From contig JAFANP010000033.1 in assembly GCA_019232625.1 (NCBI GenBank), positions 1-64,000 on the forward strand: a DNA stretch of 64,000 nt, written 5' to 3'. Under the pieces are notes generated by a model. That model saw nothing but the letters and a program-made list of their open reading frames with translations. It made no database searches and was not told the origin of the DNA. The first letter of the stretch is position 1. The number at the start of each line of letters is the position of its first letter. This document shows, one piece after another, positions 29,806 to 40,004 of this stretch. The DNA comes from Alphaproteobacteria bacterium (GTDB lineage Bacteria > Pseudomonadota > Alphaproteobacteria > Sphingomonadales > Sphingomonadaceae). The translations under genes and the position numbers were made by a program.

Positions 29806-30962
29806 GCGTCACTGCCGCCGAGGGGTTCGTCGCGGCCGGCTGCCATGCCGGCGTGAAGCGCCGTCGCTACGACATGGCGCTGGTCGCCACCGAGGATCTG
29901 AAGCCGGTCGCCGCCGCGGCCGTCTTCACGCAGAACAAGTTCGCCGCCCCGCCGGTGCTGCTCGACCGTCGCCGCCTGCGGGAGAATGGCGGGCGCGCGG
30001 CCGCGATCGTCGTCAATTCCGGCAACGCCAATGCCGGCACCGGCAAGCAGGGCCTGGCCGACGCCGAGGCGATGACCGTCGCCACGGCGGGGGCGCTCGG
30101 AGTTCCGAAGGAGACGGTGCTGGTCTGCTCGACCGGGATCATCGGCACGCCGCTGCCGATGGAGAAGATACTGGAAGCTACTCCGAAGCTGGTGGCCAAA
30201 AGGTCGCGCGCGGGCGGCCACGACGCGGCGCGCGGCATCCTGACGACCGATCACAAGGCCAAGGAGGCGGTGGTCCGCGGGTCGACCTTCACCCTGGGCG
30301 GGATGGCCAAGGGCTGCGGGATGATCGCGCCCAACATGGCGACGATGCTCGCCTTCCTCACCACCGACGCCGAGGTGGAGCGGGATGCGCTGCAGGCGAT
30401 CCTGCGCGACGCCTCGGACCGGACCTTCAACACCTTGAACGTCGACGGCGCCACCTCGACCAACGACACTGCAATCCTGCTCGCCGGCGGGCGGCGCGGC
30501 GCCCCCGACATGAAGGAGTTCGCCGACGCCGTTCATAAATTGTGCGAGGACCTGACCTACCAGATGGCGCGCGATGCCGAGGGCATGACCAAGATGGTGA
30601 TGCTCCGCGTCACCGGCGCCGCCAGCGACGACGAGGCGCGCATCGCCGCCAAGAGCATCGCCGAAAACAACCTCGTCAAATGCTCCTGGTATGGCGGCGA
30701 TCCCTATTGGGGCCGGCTGCTCGGCGCCGCGGGATCCGCGGGGATCGCGTTCGAGACGGAGAAGAGCATGGTGGCCTATGGCGGCGTCGTCGTCTCGCGC
30801 GGCGGCACCAACGCCCGCCACGATGCCGAGGCGGTGGCGGCGCACATGAGGAACGAGAGGATCGAGATCGAGGTCGCGCTCGGCCTCGGCACCGGCTCCG
30901 CGCAGGTGATCGGGATCGACCTCGGCCCGGGCTACATCAAAGAGAATTCGAGGACGTCGTGA
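29802..30962 (+). CDS. argJ: Bifunctional ornithine acetyltransferase / glutamate N-acetyltransferase
   Basis: This 386-residue protein recycles the acetyl group from N-acetylornithine to glutamate, so the cluster uses the cyclic arginine pathway. ArgJ is made as a precursor that cuts itself; the site fits Ala180-Thr181 in APNMATMLAFL, giving alpha and beta chains of ordinary lengths. Other landmarks are NSGNANAGTG, CSTGIIGTPLPM, and NVDGATSTNDTAI. The GTG start overlaps the argC stop and is followed at once by the family N-terminus VTAAEGFVAAG. After its stop a family B palindrome separates it from argB. Whether it can also use acetyl-CoA cannot be read from sequence. Confidence 0.93.
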   Translation: MSVTAAEGFVAAGCHAGVKRRRYDMALVATEDLKPVAAAAVFTQNKFAAPPVLLDRRRLRENGGRAAAIVVNSGNANAGTGKQGLADAEAMTVATAGALGVPKETVLVCSTGIIGTPLPMEKILEATPKLVAKRSRAGGHDAARGILTTDHKAKEAVVRGSTFTLGGMAKGCGMIAPNMATMLAFLTTDAEVERDALQAILRDASDRTFNTLNVDGATSTNDTAILLAGGRRGAPDMKEFADAVHKLCEDLTYQMARDAEGMTKMVMLRVTGAASDDEARIAAKSIAENNLVKCSWYGGDPYWGRLLGAAGSAGIAFETEKSMVAYGGVVVSRGGTNARHDAEAVAAHMRNERIEIEVALGLGTGSAQVIGIDLGPGYIKENSRTS

Positions 30963-30993
30963 GGATGGGAGAGAACGCCCTGCGGTTTTCGAC

Positions 30994-31101
30994 TCCCCTC
31001 CCTGCACGCAGGGAGGGTCCGGGGGTGGGTGCCTCTCCGGAGGACGGCCGGCCCTATATCGACATACCCACCCCTGCCCCTCCCTGCGTGCAGGGAGGGG
31101 G
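30994..31101. repeat. Interspersed palindromic repeat, family B (CCTCCCTGCACGCAGGGAGG type)
   Basis: Two self-complementary arms (CCCTCCCTGCACGCAGGGAGGG near 30995 and its inverted partner near 31079) flank a short centre, joined by GGGGGTGGGT / ACCCACCCC segments. A second copy lies at 59080-59187. Its end supplies the GGGGGGAG that acts as the argB ribosome site. Confidence 0.8.
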
Positions 31102-31110
31102 GAGATCGTG

Positions 31111-31980
31111 ATGCGCGACGCCTCCGCCACCGCGCGGGTCCTCGTCCAGGCCCTGCCCTATATCCGCCGCTTCGCCGGCCGCTCGGTGGTGGTGAAGCTC
31201 GGCGGCGCGGCGCTCGACGCGGCGCTCGACCGGGCGCTGGCGCAGGACGTGCTGCTGCTCCGGTCGGTCGGGGTGCGGGTCGTCCTCGTCCATGGCGGCG
31301 GCCCGCAGGTGGACGACATGATGCGGCGGCTGGACATGAAGCCGGAGTTCAAGGACGGGCTGCGCGTCACCAATGCGGACACTCTGGACGTCGTTCGGAT
31401 GGTGCTGGTCGGCAAGATCAACCGCGATCTCGTCGGCACGATCAACCGGGAGGCGCTTGACGACCCGGTCGCCGTCGGAGTCTCGGGCGAGGATGGCGGG
31501 CTGCTCACCGTGACGCCGCGCGAATCCTCGCTCGGTTTCGTCGGCGACGTCAGCCATGTCCGCGCCTCGGTTCTCGAGCGGCTGCTCGACGAGGGGCTTA
31601 CCCCCGTCGTCTCGACGATCGGCGCCGACGAGGCGGGCCAGCCCTACAACATCAACGCCGACGAGGCGGCGCGGGCGATCGCCGTCGCCATGGCGGCGGA
31701 GAAGATCGTCTACCTGACCGCGGCGCCGGGCCTGCTCGAGGACGTCGACGACGAGGACAGCCTCGTCCCGCGCCTCACCTCCGCCGAGCTTTACGGCCGG
31801 ATCGAGCATGAGAGCGTCTCCAAGGGCATGATCCCCAAGCTGCGGGCCTGCGCCGAGGCGGTCGACGCCGGCGTCGGCACCGCGCACATCATCGACGGCC
31901 GAGTGCCCCACGCTCTGCTCATCGAGCTGCTCACCGACGAGGGCATCGGCACCATGGTCAGGCGGGAGAAGACGTGGTGA
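31111..31980 (+). CDS. argB: Acetylglutamate kinase
   Basis: This 289-residue kinase of the amino-acid-kinase fold phosphorylates N-acetylglutamate, the second step of the pathway. Key segments are VVVKLGGAALD (phosphate-binding Lys and glycines, about 27-37), VLVHGGGPQVDDMM, the acetylglutamate-binding PYNINADEAARAIA, and SVSKGMIPKLRACAEAV near the C-terminus. The RDGAR-type loop is not obvious, as in many alphaproteobacterial forms. ATG at 31111 is preferred to GTG 31108, with GGAG six bases before the ATG, inside the preceding repeat. It is followed by family A repeats before argF. Confidence 0.92.
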   Translation: MRDASATARVLVQALPYIRRFAGRSVVVKLGGAALDAALDRALAQDVLLLRSVGVRVVLVHGGGPQVDDMMRRLDMKPEFKDGLRVTNADTLDVVRMVLVGKINRDLVGTINREALDDPVAVGVSGEDGGLLTVTPRESSLGFVGDVSHVRASVLERLLDEGLTPVVSTIGADEAGQPYNINADEAARAIAVAMAAEKIVYLTAAPGLLEDVDDEDSLVPRLTSAELYGRIEHESVSKGMIPKLRACAEAVDAGVGTAHIIDGRVPHALLIELLTDEGIGTMVRREKTW

Positions 31981-32050
31981 CGGAGGAGGAAATGGGGACG
32001 GCAACGACAGGAATGGGGAGGGCGAGTGTTTTTTCCCTCCGCGAGGGAAT

Positions 32051-32175
32051 GGGGACAGTAACTATTTTTCCCGCGTCGGCCGGCGAGGCCCATCCGCTAC
32101 GGTCGGGAAAAATAGTTACTGTCCCCATTTCGGCCTACCCGCCGCGAACCGGACAAATGGTTACTGTCCCCATTT
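32051..32175. repeat. Interspersed palindromic repeat, family A, between argB and argF
   Basis: A 23-base arm starting GGGGACAGTAACTATTTT (32051-32073) is exactly complementary to 32104-32126 across a 30-base loop, and a third inverted copy (GGACAAATGGTTACTGTCCC) lies at 32151. Decayed copies appear from about 31989. The argF ribosome site follows directly. Confidence 0.85.
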
Positions 32176-32191
32176 GGGGGGGGAGGTGACG

Positions 32192-33055
32192 ATGCACCTC
32201 CTCGACGTCGCCGCGCTCGGCCGCGAGGGACTGGAGGCGATCCTCGCCCTGTCGGAAGCGCCGGACCTCGGCCGCCCGCTCGCCGGGCAGGGCGTCGCCC
32301 TCGTCTTCCAGAAGCCCTCGGCGCGGACCCGCAACTCGATGGAGATGGCGGTCGTCCAGCTGGGCGGCCATCCCGTCTACATCCAGAAGGACGAGGTCGG
32401 CCTCGGCGTCCGCGAGAGCGCCGAGGACGTCGTGCGCACCCTCGCCTGCTACCACGCCGTCGTCGCCGCCCGGGTGAAGGACCATCGCGACCTGGAGCGC
32501 ATGGCCGCCGTCTCGCCCAGGCCGGTGCTCAACATGCTCTCCGACCGCTCGCACCCGCTGCAGGCCCTCGCCGACCTCCTCACCGTCAAGCAGCTGCGCG
32601 GAACGGTGGCGGGGGCGCGGATCGCCTATCTCGGCGACGGCGACAACAATGTCTGCCGCTCCCTCGCCGAGGCGAGCCTGCTGCTCGGCGCGGAGCTGAC
32701 CGTGGCCAGCCCGCAGGGCTATGCGCTGACCGGCGTCGACGGCGTCCGCCAGACCGCCGACCCGGCCGAAGCGGTGGAGGGCGCAGACTTCGTCTATACC
32801 GACGTCTGGGTCTCGATGGGCCAGGACGGGGAAGCCGAGGCGCGGACGGCGGCGCTGGCGCCCTACCAGGTGGACGCGGCTTTGATGGCCCGCTGCCCCG
32901 GCGCGCGCTTCCTCCACTGCCTCCCCGCCCGCCGCGGCGAGGAGGTGACCGACGCCGTGATCGAAGGGCCGCGGAGCGCGGTCTGGCGCCAGGCCGAGAA
33001 CCGCATGCACACCGCCCGCGGCGCCCTCGCCTGGCTGATGGGGGCAAGGGCGTGA
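32192..33055 (+). CDS. argF: Ornithine carbamoyltransferase
   Basis: This 287-residue transcarbamylase makes citrulline from ornithine and carbamoyl phosphate. It shows FQKPSARTRNSMEMA (the carbamoyl-phosphate loop, STRTR in most homologues), DRSHPLQALADLLT (HPxQ motif), GDGDNNVCRSLAEA, DVWVSMGQ and HCLPARRGEEVTD (usually HCLPAHRG). The SARTR and HCLPARRG variants are conservative. It is about 20 residues shorter than typical. The ATG is fixed by GGAGG five bases upstream; an upstream TTG would read through the repeat. The closely related acetylornithine and succinylornithine transcarbamylases are less likely, given an ornithine-forming argJ in the same operon. Confidence 0.9.
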   Translation: MHLLDVAALGREGLEAILALSEAPDLGRPLAGQGVALVFQKPSARTRNSMEMAVVQLGGHPVYIQKDEVGLGVRESAEDVVRTLACYHAVVAARVKDHRDLERMAAVSPRPVLNMLSDRSHPLQALADLLTVKQLRGTVAGARIAYLGDGDNNVCRSLAEASLLLGAELTVASPQGYALTGVDGVRQTADPAEAVEGADFVYTDVWVSMGQDGEAEARTAALAPYQVDAALMARCPGARFLHCLPARRGEEVTDAVIEGPRSAVWRQAENRMHTARGALAWLMGARA

Positions 33056-33069
33056 GCGCCCTTCGCAAT

Positions 33070-33190
33070 CCTCCCCCGCCTTTGCGGGGGAGGGGGACCG
33101 CGCGTAGCGCGGTGGAGGGGCTTCCGAGAAAAAGGGCCGGCTCCACCCTGTTTCGCACGGCCCCCCTCCCCCGCGGATGCAGGGGAGGAT
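33070..33190. repeat. Interspersed palindromic repeats, family C, between argF and argR
   Basis: CCTCCCCCGC/GCGGGGGAGG, GGACCGCGCGTAGCGCGGT and a terminal CCCCTCCCCCGC/GGGGAGGAT block fill the gap. The last GGGGAGG (33182-33188) doubles as the ribosome site of argR. Confidence 0.75.
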
Positions 33191-33194
33191 CGAG

Positions 33195-33665
33195 ATGACC
33201 GACGCGCGGCTCCGGCGGCAGCGGGTCATCGCCGACCTGCTTCGCGGCGAGGCGATCGCCAGCCAGGAGGAGGTCACGGAGCGCCTTTCGGCGGCCGGCT
33301 TCAGCGTCACCCAGGCGACCGTGTCGCGCGACCTCGACCAGTTGGGCGCGGTCAAGGTCAAGAAGGGCGGCTCGCTGCGCTACATGCTCCCCGACGAGAT
33401 CGGCGACACGGACTGGGCGGCGGGGCGGCTCGGGCGCGTCCTCGTCCAGTGGGTGCAGTCGATCGAGCCGGCCGGGCCGCTGCTCGTCCTGCGCACCCCG
33501 CCCGGCTCCGCCCATATCGTCGGCCTCGCCTTCGACCAGGCGAAGCTTTCCGAGGTGGCGGGCACGATCAGCGGCGACGACACCCTCTTCGTCGCGCTGC
33601 GCGACGAGGTGGTGCCGGCGATGTTCGCGGCGCGGCTGCGCCGCCTCTCGGAGGACCAGGCGTGA
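33195..33665 (+). CDS. argR: Arginine repressor ArgR
   Basis: This 156-residue protein is an ArgR/AhrC-type repressor. The N-terminal winged-helix domain (about 1-65) has [18 protein letters not shown] with the conserved Ser-Arg of ArgR. The C-terminal oligomerisation and arginine-binding domain has [29 protein letters not shown] (GTxxGDDT signature). It binds ARG boxes when arginine is high. The ATG at 33195 follows GGGGAGG by six bases. Its location inside the arg run suggests autoregulation together with argC-argG. Alphaproteobacterial equivalents often lie in such clusters, but this is not needed for the call. Confidence 0.92.
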   Translation: MTDARLRRQRVIADLLRGEAIASQEEVTERLSAAGFSVTQATVSRDLDQLGAVKVKKGGSLRYMLPDEIGDTDWAAGRLGRVLVQWVQSIEPAGPLLVLRTPPGSAHIVGLAFDQAKLSEVAGTISGDDTLFVALRDEVVPAMFAARLRRLSEDQA

Positions 33666-33684
33666 GCCGGGCGGCGCGGCGCCC

Positions 33685-33732
33685 CCTCCAAGGACCTACC
33701 CCCAGCCCCTCCCCGCATGCGGTGAGGGAGGA
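33685..33732. repeat. Decayed palindromic repeat before argG
   Basis: ACCCCCAGCCCCTCCCCGCA followed by TGCGGTGAGGGAGGAG resembles a shortened family B/C element and lies in the argR-argG gap. Its GGGAGGAG end provides the Shine-Dalgarno for argG. Confidence 0.5.
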
Positions 33733-33741
33733 GACCAAGCC

Positions 33742-34968
<1,227 letters not shown>

Positions 34969-34980
34969 CGGGCAGAGCTC

Positions 34981-35109
34981 GCCCCTCCACCATGCTTCGC
35001 ATGGTCCCCCTCCCCATCGCTTCGCGACGGGGAGGATCGGGCGGTTAGTCCTCCCCGTGGAGCGAAGCTCCATGGGGAGGGGGACCGGGCGAAGCCCGGT
35101 GGAGGGGCC
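34981..35109. repeat. Interspersed palindromic repeats, family C, between argG and DUF559
   Basis: Two inverted copies: CCCCTCCACCATGCTTCGCA..GGTCCCCCTCCCC at 34981-35015 and CCTCCCCGTGGAGCGAAGCT..GGGGAGGGGGACC and GGTGGAGGGGC at 35047-35109. The second arm encodes the C-terminal residues of the DUF559 protein. Confidence 0.75.
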
Positions 35110-35458
35110 GGGCGCGGCAATGGTTCAGGATCAGCGTCACGGCGGGCTCGATATCGCCGTAGAGGTGCCGCGCGGGAATGCGGAGGACGCGCAGACCACG
35201 CTCGCGAAGGAAGGCGTCGCGCCGGGCGTCCCGTTGCGGGTTGTCGCCCCGATCATGCGCTTCGCCGTCGATCTCTATGCCGAGCCTCGCCGCGGGGCAG
35301 TAGAAGTCCAGCACGAACGGGCCAACGGGATGCTGCCGGCGGAACTTGAGACCGTCCGGCCGCTGCCGAAGGACCTGCCACAGCCGCGCCTCCGGCTGGC
35401 TGAGCTGGCGGCGGAGAGTGCGGGCGCGGTCGACCGTTTTCTTTGTCGTACCTCTCAT
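35045..35458 (-). CDS. DUF559 endonuclease-domain protein
   Basis: This 137-residue protein belongs to the DUF559 family of restriction-endonuclease-like (VSR-related) folds. It has the RRQLSQPEARLWQVLR start, FRRQHPVGPFVLDFYCPAARLGIEIDGEAHD (acidic Asp and Glu plus the DGE segment of the nuclease core) and a VLRIPARHLYGDIE end. The last 20 or so residues (RPLHRASPGPPPHGASLHGED) are the translation of a family C repeat, so the original stop was replaced. It sits between convergent argG and argH, in the argH direction. Biological role is unknown; such genes often travel inside repeat-flanked patches. Nuclease activity is inferred only from the family fold. Confidence 0.85.
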   Translation of the reverse strand: MRGTTKKTVDRARTLRRQLSQPEARLWQVLRQRPDGLKFRRQHPVGPFVLDFYCPAARLGIEIDGEAHDRGDNPQRDARRDAFLRERGLRVLRIPARHLYGDIEPAVTLILNHCRARPLHRASPGPPPHGASLHGED

Positions 35459-35570
35459 AGCCCCTCCACCGGGCTGCGCCCGGTCCCCCTCCCCATGGAG
35501 CTGCGCTCCACAGGGAGGATTGAAACCGTCCCATCCTCCCCGTGCGCGAAGGGCATCGGGAGGATTAGAC
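35459..35570. repeat. Interspersed palindromic repeat, family C, between DUF559 and argH
   Basis: CCCCTCCACCGGGC..GCCCGGTCCCCCTCCCC and CATGGAGCTGCGCTCCACAG hairpins are followed by the stop codon of argH. This is the fourth family C copy in the arg region and the mirror of the copy at 34981. Confidence 0.75.
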
Positions 35571-37001
35571 GTTCAGCGTCTTCTTGGCGCGCTTGATCTG
35601 CTCCTTGACGCGTTCCGGGGCGGTGCCGCCGTAGCTGGTGCGGCTTTTGACGGAGGCGTCGACGGTGAGGATTTCGAAGACCCGCGAGTCGATCCTTGCG
35701 TCGATCGCCTGGAGCGCGGCGAGGTCGAGATCGGCGAGGGCGCAGCCTCTCTCCTCGGCCAAGGCGACGACCCGCCCGGTGACGTGGTGGGCCTCGCGGA
35801 AGGGAAGGCCGGCGCAGCGGACCAGCCAGTCGGCGAGGTCGGTGGCGGTGGCGAAGCCGGCCTCGGCGGCGGCGCGCATCCGCTCGGTGCGGAAGGCGGT
35901 CTTCTCGACCATCGCCGCCAGGGCCTGGAGCGAGAGGAGGAGGAGGTCGTGGGCGAGGAAGACCGGCTCCTTGTCGTCCTGCATGTCCTTGGAATAAGCG
36001 AGCGGCAGGCCCTTCATCGTCACCACCAGCGAGACGAGCTGGCCGGCGATGCGGCCGGCGTGGCCGCGCACCAGCTCGGCCGCGTCGGGGTTGCGCTTCT
36101 GAGGCATGATCGAGGAGCCGGTCGAGAAATCGTCGGGGAGGGCGACGAAGGCGAAGGGCTGGCTCGCCCACAGAACCAGCTCCTCGGCCATGCGCGAGAG
36201 GTGGAGCGCGCAGAAGGCCGCCGAGGCGAGATAGTCGAGCGCGAAATCGCGGTCGGAGACGGCGTCGAGGCTGTTCGCCATCGGCCGGTCGAAGCCGAGG
36301 GCCGCGGCGGTGGCGTCGCGGTCGATGGGGAAGCTGGTGCCGGCGAGGGCCGCGGCGCCGAGCGGGCTCTCGTTCAAGCGGGCGCGGGCGTCGGCGAAGC
36401 GGGAGCGGTCGCGGCGCAGCATCTCGAACCAGGCCATGAGATGGTGGCCGAGGGTGACGGGCTGGGCCGACTGGAGATGGGTGAAGCCCGGCATCACCGC
36501 GTCGCAATGGGCCTCGGCGCGCGCGACGAGGACCCGGCCGAAGGCGGCGAGCGCCGCGTCCGCCTCGTCGATCGCGTTGCGGGTCCAGAGGCGGAAGTCG
36601 GTGGCGACCTGGTCGTTGCGCGAGCGGGCGGTGTGAAGGCGCCCGGCGGCGGGGCCGATCAGCTCGGCAAGGCGCGCCTCGACGTGCATGTGGATGTCCT
36701 CGAGCGCCGGATCCTCGGGCACGCCCTTCAGCGCATATTCGTCGGCGATCCGCTCCAGGCCCTCGGCGATGGCCGAGGCGTCGTCCTCGCCGATAATGGC
36801 CTGCGCCTCGAGCATGACGACATGGGCGAGGCTGGCCTGGATGTCCTCGCGCCACAGCCTCTTGTCGAAGGCGATCGAAGCGTTGATCTCGCGCATCAGC
36901 GCCGACGGGCCGCCCTTGAAGCGACCGCCCCACATCAGGTTCGACTTCGTCTCGTCGCCGGCGATGCCGCGTCTCCTTCGCCTGGCGTGATTAGACGACA
37001 T
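35565..37001 (-). CDS. argH: Argininosuccinate lyase
   Basis: This enzyme splits argininosuccinate to arginine and fumarate. It has the N-terminal [56 protein letters not shown], and the fumarase/ASL signature [12 protein letters not shown] with the mobile serine loop. The start is uncertain: ATG 37001 (478 residues) and ATG 36935 at MWGGRF (456 residues, the usual ArgH length). Neither has a good ribosome site. The 37001 codon overlaps a + strand ATG, so it faces the monooxygenase gene. It is on the opposite strand to the rest of the arg genes. DUF559 follows it, separated by a repeat. Confidence 0.92.
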   Translation of the reverse strand: MSSNHARRRRRGIAGDETKSNLMWGGRFKGGPSALMREINASIAFDKRLWREDIQASLAHVVMLEAQAIIGEDDASAIAEGLERIADEYALKGVPEDPALEDIHMHVEARLAELIGPAAGRLHTARSRNDQVATDFRLWTRNAIDEADAALAAFGRVLVARAEAHCDAVMPGFTHLQSAQPVTLGHHLMAWFEMLRRDRSRFADARARLNESPLGAAALAGTSFPIDRDATAAALGFDRPMANSLDAVSDRDFALDYLASAAFCALHLSRMAEELVLWASQPFAFVALPDDFSTGSSIMPQKRNPDAAELVRGHAGRIAGQLVSLVVTMKGLPLAYSKDMQDDKEPVFLAHDLLLLSLQALAAMVEKTAFRTERMRAAAEAGFATATDLADWLVRCAGLPFREAHHVTGRVVALAEERGCALADLDLAALQAIDARIDSRVFEILTVDASVKSRTSYGGTAPERVKEQIKRAKKTLNV

Positions 37002-37044
37002 GCGCGCATTGACAAGGGCCGGCCTCCCCGTCGAGGTCTGTCGC

Positions 37045-38487
37045 ATGGGCTCGGATTTCGACGTTCTGATCGTGGGCGCGGGCCTGTCGGGCGTCGGCAT
37101 GGCCTGCCATCTGGCCATGCGCTGTCCCGGCAAGCGCTACGCGATCCTAGAGGCGCGGGACGCGATCGGCGGGACGTGGGACCTGTTCCGCTATCCCGGC
37201 ATCCGCTCCGACAGCGACATGTACACCCTGGGCTACGTCTTCCGGCCGTGGCGGGAGGCGAAGGCGATCGCCGACGGGCCGACCATCCGCGCCTATATCG
37301 AGGAGACGGCGCGGGACCACGGCGTGACGGAGCATATCCGCTTCGGCCACAAGGTGATTCGGGCGTCCTGGTCGTCGGCCGAGGGGCGGTGGACGGTGGA
37401 GGCCGAGCATGAGGGGGAGGCACGCCGCTTCACCTGCCGCTTCCTGGTGATGGGCAGCGGCTATTACGACTATGGCGGCGGCTACCGGCCCGAATTCCCG
37501 GGCGAGGAGGCGTTCGCCGGCCGTCTCGTCCACCCCCAGTCCTGGCCGTCCGATCTCGATCATGCGGGCAAGCGGGTGGTGGTGATCGGCAGCGGCGCGA
37601 CGGCGGTGACCCTGGTGCCGGAGATGGCGAAGACCGCGGCGCGGGTGACGATGCTGCAGCGCTCGCCCTCCTACGTGGTGTCGCGGCCGGCGGTCGACCG
37701 GGTCGCGGAGGCGCTGAAGCGGGTGCTGCCCGCCACCCTCGCCTACCGCCTGGCGCGGCTCAAGAACGTCGCGCTGCAAATGGCCTTCTACCGGCTGGCG
37801 CGCGGGCGACCGGCCAAGGTCAAGGCAAAGATGATCGACATGGTGCGCGCCGAGCTGGGGCCCGATTACGACGTCGAGACGCATTTCACGCCGCGCTACG
37901 CGCCGTGGGACCAGCGCGTCTGCCTGGTGCCGGACGGCGACCTGTTCGCGGCGATCAGGGAGGGGAAGGCCGAGGTCGAGACGGGCGAGATCGATCGGTT
38001 CACGCCCGGCGGGATAAGGCTTCGCTCCGGCCGCGAGATCCCCGCCGACATCGTCGTCACCGCGACCGGCCTCAGGATCAGCCTGATGGGCGGCGCGGCC
38101 CTGTTCGTCGACGGGGTCCGCCAGGACCTCGCCGAGCGGCTGGCCTACAAGGCGATCATGTTCAGCGGCGTGCCGAACATGGCCTTCATCTTCGGCTACA
38201 CCAACGCCTCATGGACCCTGAAGGCCGACCTCGCCGCCGACTATGTATGCCGGCTGATCAACCATATGGACGAGAAGGGCCACGTCTCGGCGACTCCGGT
38301 AGCGGGACCGGAGGTGGCGCCGATCCCCTTCCTCGACTTCACCTCGGGCTATGTCAGGCGGGCGCTGCCGCTCCTGCCCCGACAGGGCGACCGCAAGCCG
38401 TGGCGGCTCTACCAGAATTACGCCCTCGACGCGCTGACCCTGAAGCTCGGGGCGATCGAGGACGGCGCACTGCGCTTCGCCCGGTAG
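37045..38487 (+). CDS. Baeyer-Villiger-type flavin monooxygenase (FMO family)
   Basis: This 480-residue flavoprotein has the FAD loop [18 protein letters not shown] at 5-22, an NADPH loop [16 protein letters not shown] near 180, and the Baeyer-Villiger fingerprint FxGxxxHxxxWP as [12 protein letters not shown] (157-168). [15 protein letters not shown] and ATGLRI also fit class B flavin monooxygenases. The start is ATG 37045 with GAGG eight bases upstream; an upstream ATG at 37000 overlaps argH. Substrate is unknown: family members oxidise cyclic or linear ketones, or hydroxylate amines. It is a single gene between argH and the repeat upstream of the RND operon, so its neighbours give no hint of a pathway. 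Confidence 0.88.
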   Translation: MGSDFDVLIVGAGLSGVGMACHLAMRCPGKRYAILEARDAIGGTWDLFRYPGIRSDSDMYTLGYVFRPWREAKAIADGPTIRAYIEETARDHGVTEHIRFGHKVIRASWSSAEGRWTVEAEHEGEARRFTCRFLVMGSGYYDYGGGYRPEFPGEEAFAGRLVHPQSWPSDLDHAGKRVVVIGSGATAVTLVPEMAKTAARVTMLQRSPSYVVSRPAVDRVAEALKRVLPATLAYRLARLKNVALQMAFYRLARGRPAKVKAKMIDMVRAELGPDYDVETHFTPRYAPWDQRVCLVPDGDLFAAIREGKAEVETGEIDRFTPGGIRLRSGREIPADIVVTATGLRISLMGGAALFVDGVRQDLAERLAYKAIMFSGVPNMAFIFGYTNASWTLKADLAADYVCRLINHMDEKGHVSATPVAGPEVAPIPFLDFTSGYVRRALPLLPRQGDRKPWRLYQNYALDALTLKLGAIEDGALRFAR

Positions 38488-38545
38488 GTCCTGCCCTGCC
38501 AAGGGAAGGGAGAGGCGGTGGCGGGCTTCTTCGACCTTCGTGCCG

Positions 38546-38597
38546 GCCCCTCCACCGGCCTTCGGCCGGTCCCCCTCCCCGTTTCGGGGAGGATCTA
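38546..38597. repeat. Interspersed palindromic repeat, family C, after the monooxygenase gene
   Basis: CCCCTCCACCGGCCTTCGGCCGGTCC and CCCTCCCCGTTTCGGGGAGG form two adjacent hairpins at the convergent ends of the monooxygenase and the RND outer-membrane gene, where a hairpin pair may help end both transcripts. Confidence 0.75.
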
Positions 38598-40004
38598 GGG
38601 TTTGGCGAAGCTTCCGGTGTCGATCAGAGCGTCGCCGCCGAGGGTGCGGTAGAGGTCGGCGAGGTTGGTGGCGCGCTCGAGACGGGTGCGGACCAGACGC
38701 TGCTGCGCGGAATAGAGGGTGCGCTGCGCGTCGAGCGTGGCGAGGAAATTCTCGATCCCCTCGCGGTAGCGCGCGTCGGTGAGGCGGTAATTGTCCTGCG
38801 CGTCGGCGACGAGGCGGCTCTCGGCGCCGAACTGCTCGCCGATCGTTCCGCGCCGGGCGAGCGCGTCGGAGACCTCGCGGAACGCGGTCTGGATGGTCTG
38901 CTCGTAGCGGGCGAGGAACAGCTCGCGCTGGGCCCGGGCATATTGGAGGTTGCCGCGATTGGCGCCGGCATCGAAGATCGGCACCGAGGCATTGACGCCG
39001 GCGTTGAAGTTGAACGCGCCGCCGGAGAAGAGCGAGGTGAGGCCGCCGGAGGCGAGGCCGAGCAGGCCGGTGAGGCTGATCGTCGGGAAGAAGGCGGCGC
39101 GGGCGGCGCCGATCCGCGCATTGGCGGCGCGCAGCTGGAACTCGGCCTCGACGACGTCGGGGCGGCGCAGCAGCACGGTCGAGCTGAGCCCGGCGGGAAG
39201 CTCGGCGACGAGGCCGTCCACCGCCTCGATCGACGGCGGCAGGTTCGCCTCGTCGAGCGGGGCCCCGACGAGAAGCTGGAGGGCGTTGCGGTCCTGCGCC
39301 ACCCGGGTCACCTGCGCGGCGGCGTCGCTCCTCGCCTGCTCGAGCACGGTCTGCGCCTGCCTGAGGTCGATCCGCGAAGCGATGCCGCCGCGCAGGCGGG
39401 CCCCGGTCAGCTCGACCGAGCGGGCGGCGTTCGCCTCGGTGGCGCGGGCGACGGCGAGAAGGCTGCGGTCCGCGGCGAGGGTGAAATAGGCGCTTGCGAT
39501 CTCGCCGACGAGGGAGAGGCGGGTGGCGCGCGCCGCCGCCTCGGTCGAGAAATATTGGTCCAGCGCCGAACGGCTGAGGCTTCGGACGCGGCCGAACAGG
39601 TCGAGCTCGAAGCGGCTGACGCCGACGTCGATCGAGAAATTGGTGTCGGTCCCCCGCCCCCCCCCGCCGCCGCTGACTCCGGCGCCGGCGCCGGCCGCGA
39701 CCTGGGGCAGCCGCTCGGCGCGCTGGACGCTATATTGGGCGCGCGCGGAGGCGATGTTGGCGGCGGCGATCCTGAGGTCGCGATTGTTCGCAAGCGCCTG
39801 CTCGACCAGGGCCTGGAGCCGGGGATCGCGGAAGATGTCGCGGTAGCCGACGATCGGAAGGCCGGCCTCGCTCTGGCGCAGGTAGGAATCGCCGACCGGC
39901 CAGGAGAGCGGCACCGGCGGCTCGGGCCGGACATATTTGGGCTCGAGGCTGGTGCAACCGGCGAGCGCGAGGGCGAGCAGCCCGGAGGCGAAGCGGCGGC
40001 TCAT
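38595..40004 (-). CDS. RND efflux outer-membrane factor lipoprotein (OprM/NodT family)
   Basis: This 469-residue lipoprotein has a lipobox at LALAGC (Cys about 17), and two OEP repeats, starting DPRLQALVEQALANNRDLRIAAA and later VARATEANAARSVELTGARLRGG, with alpha-helical barrel segments throughout. It forms the TolC-like exit duct of the pump encoded immediately upstream. Its ATG overlaps the pump stop (ATGA), so the three genes form one operon in the order adaptor-pump-duct. A glycine-rich insert (GVSGGGGGRG) lies near residue 100. Its substrate is set by the partner pump. The pump's cargo (antibiotics, aromatic compounds or quorum signals) is not indicated by the sequence. Confidence 0.92.
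   Translation of the reverse strand: MSRRFASGLLALALAGCTSLEPKYVRPEPPVPLSWPVGDSYLRQSEAGLPIVGYRDIFRDPRLQALVEQALANNRDLRIAAANIASARAQYSVQRAERLPQVAAGAGAGVSGGGGGRGTDTNFSIDVGVSRFELDLFGRVRSLSRSALDQYFSTEAAARATRLSLVGEIASAYFTLAADRSLLAVARATEANAARSVELTGARLRGGIASRIDLRQAQTVLEQARSDAAAQVTRVAQDRNALQLLVGAPLDEANLPPSIEAVDGLVAELPAGLSSTVLLRRPDVVEAEFQLRAANARIGAARAAFFPTISLTGLLGLASGGLTSLFSGGAFNFNAGVNASVPIFDAGANRGNLQYARAQRELFLARYEQTIQTAFREVSDALARRGTIGEQFGAESRLVADAQDNYRLTDARYREGIENFLATLDAQRTLYSAQQRLVRTRLERATNLADLYRTLGGDALIDTGSFAKP

Noticed and set aside
37000-37044. ATG at 37000 as start of the monooxygenase
   Set aside because: It overlaps the argH start and has no ribosome site; ATG 37045 has GAGG and matches the FAD-loop position.
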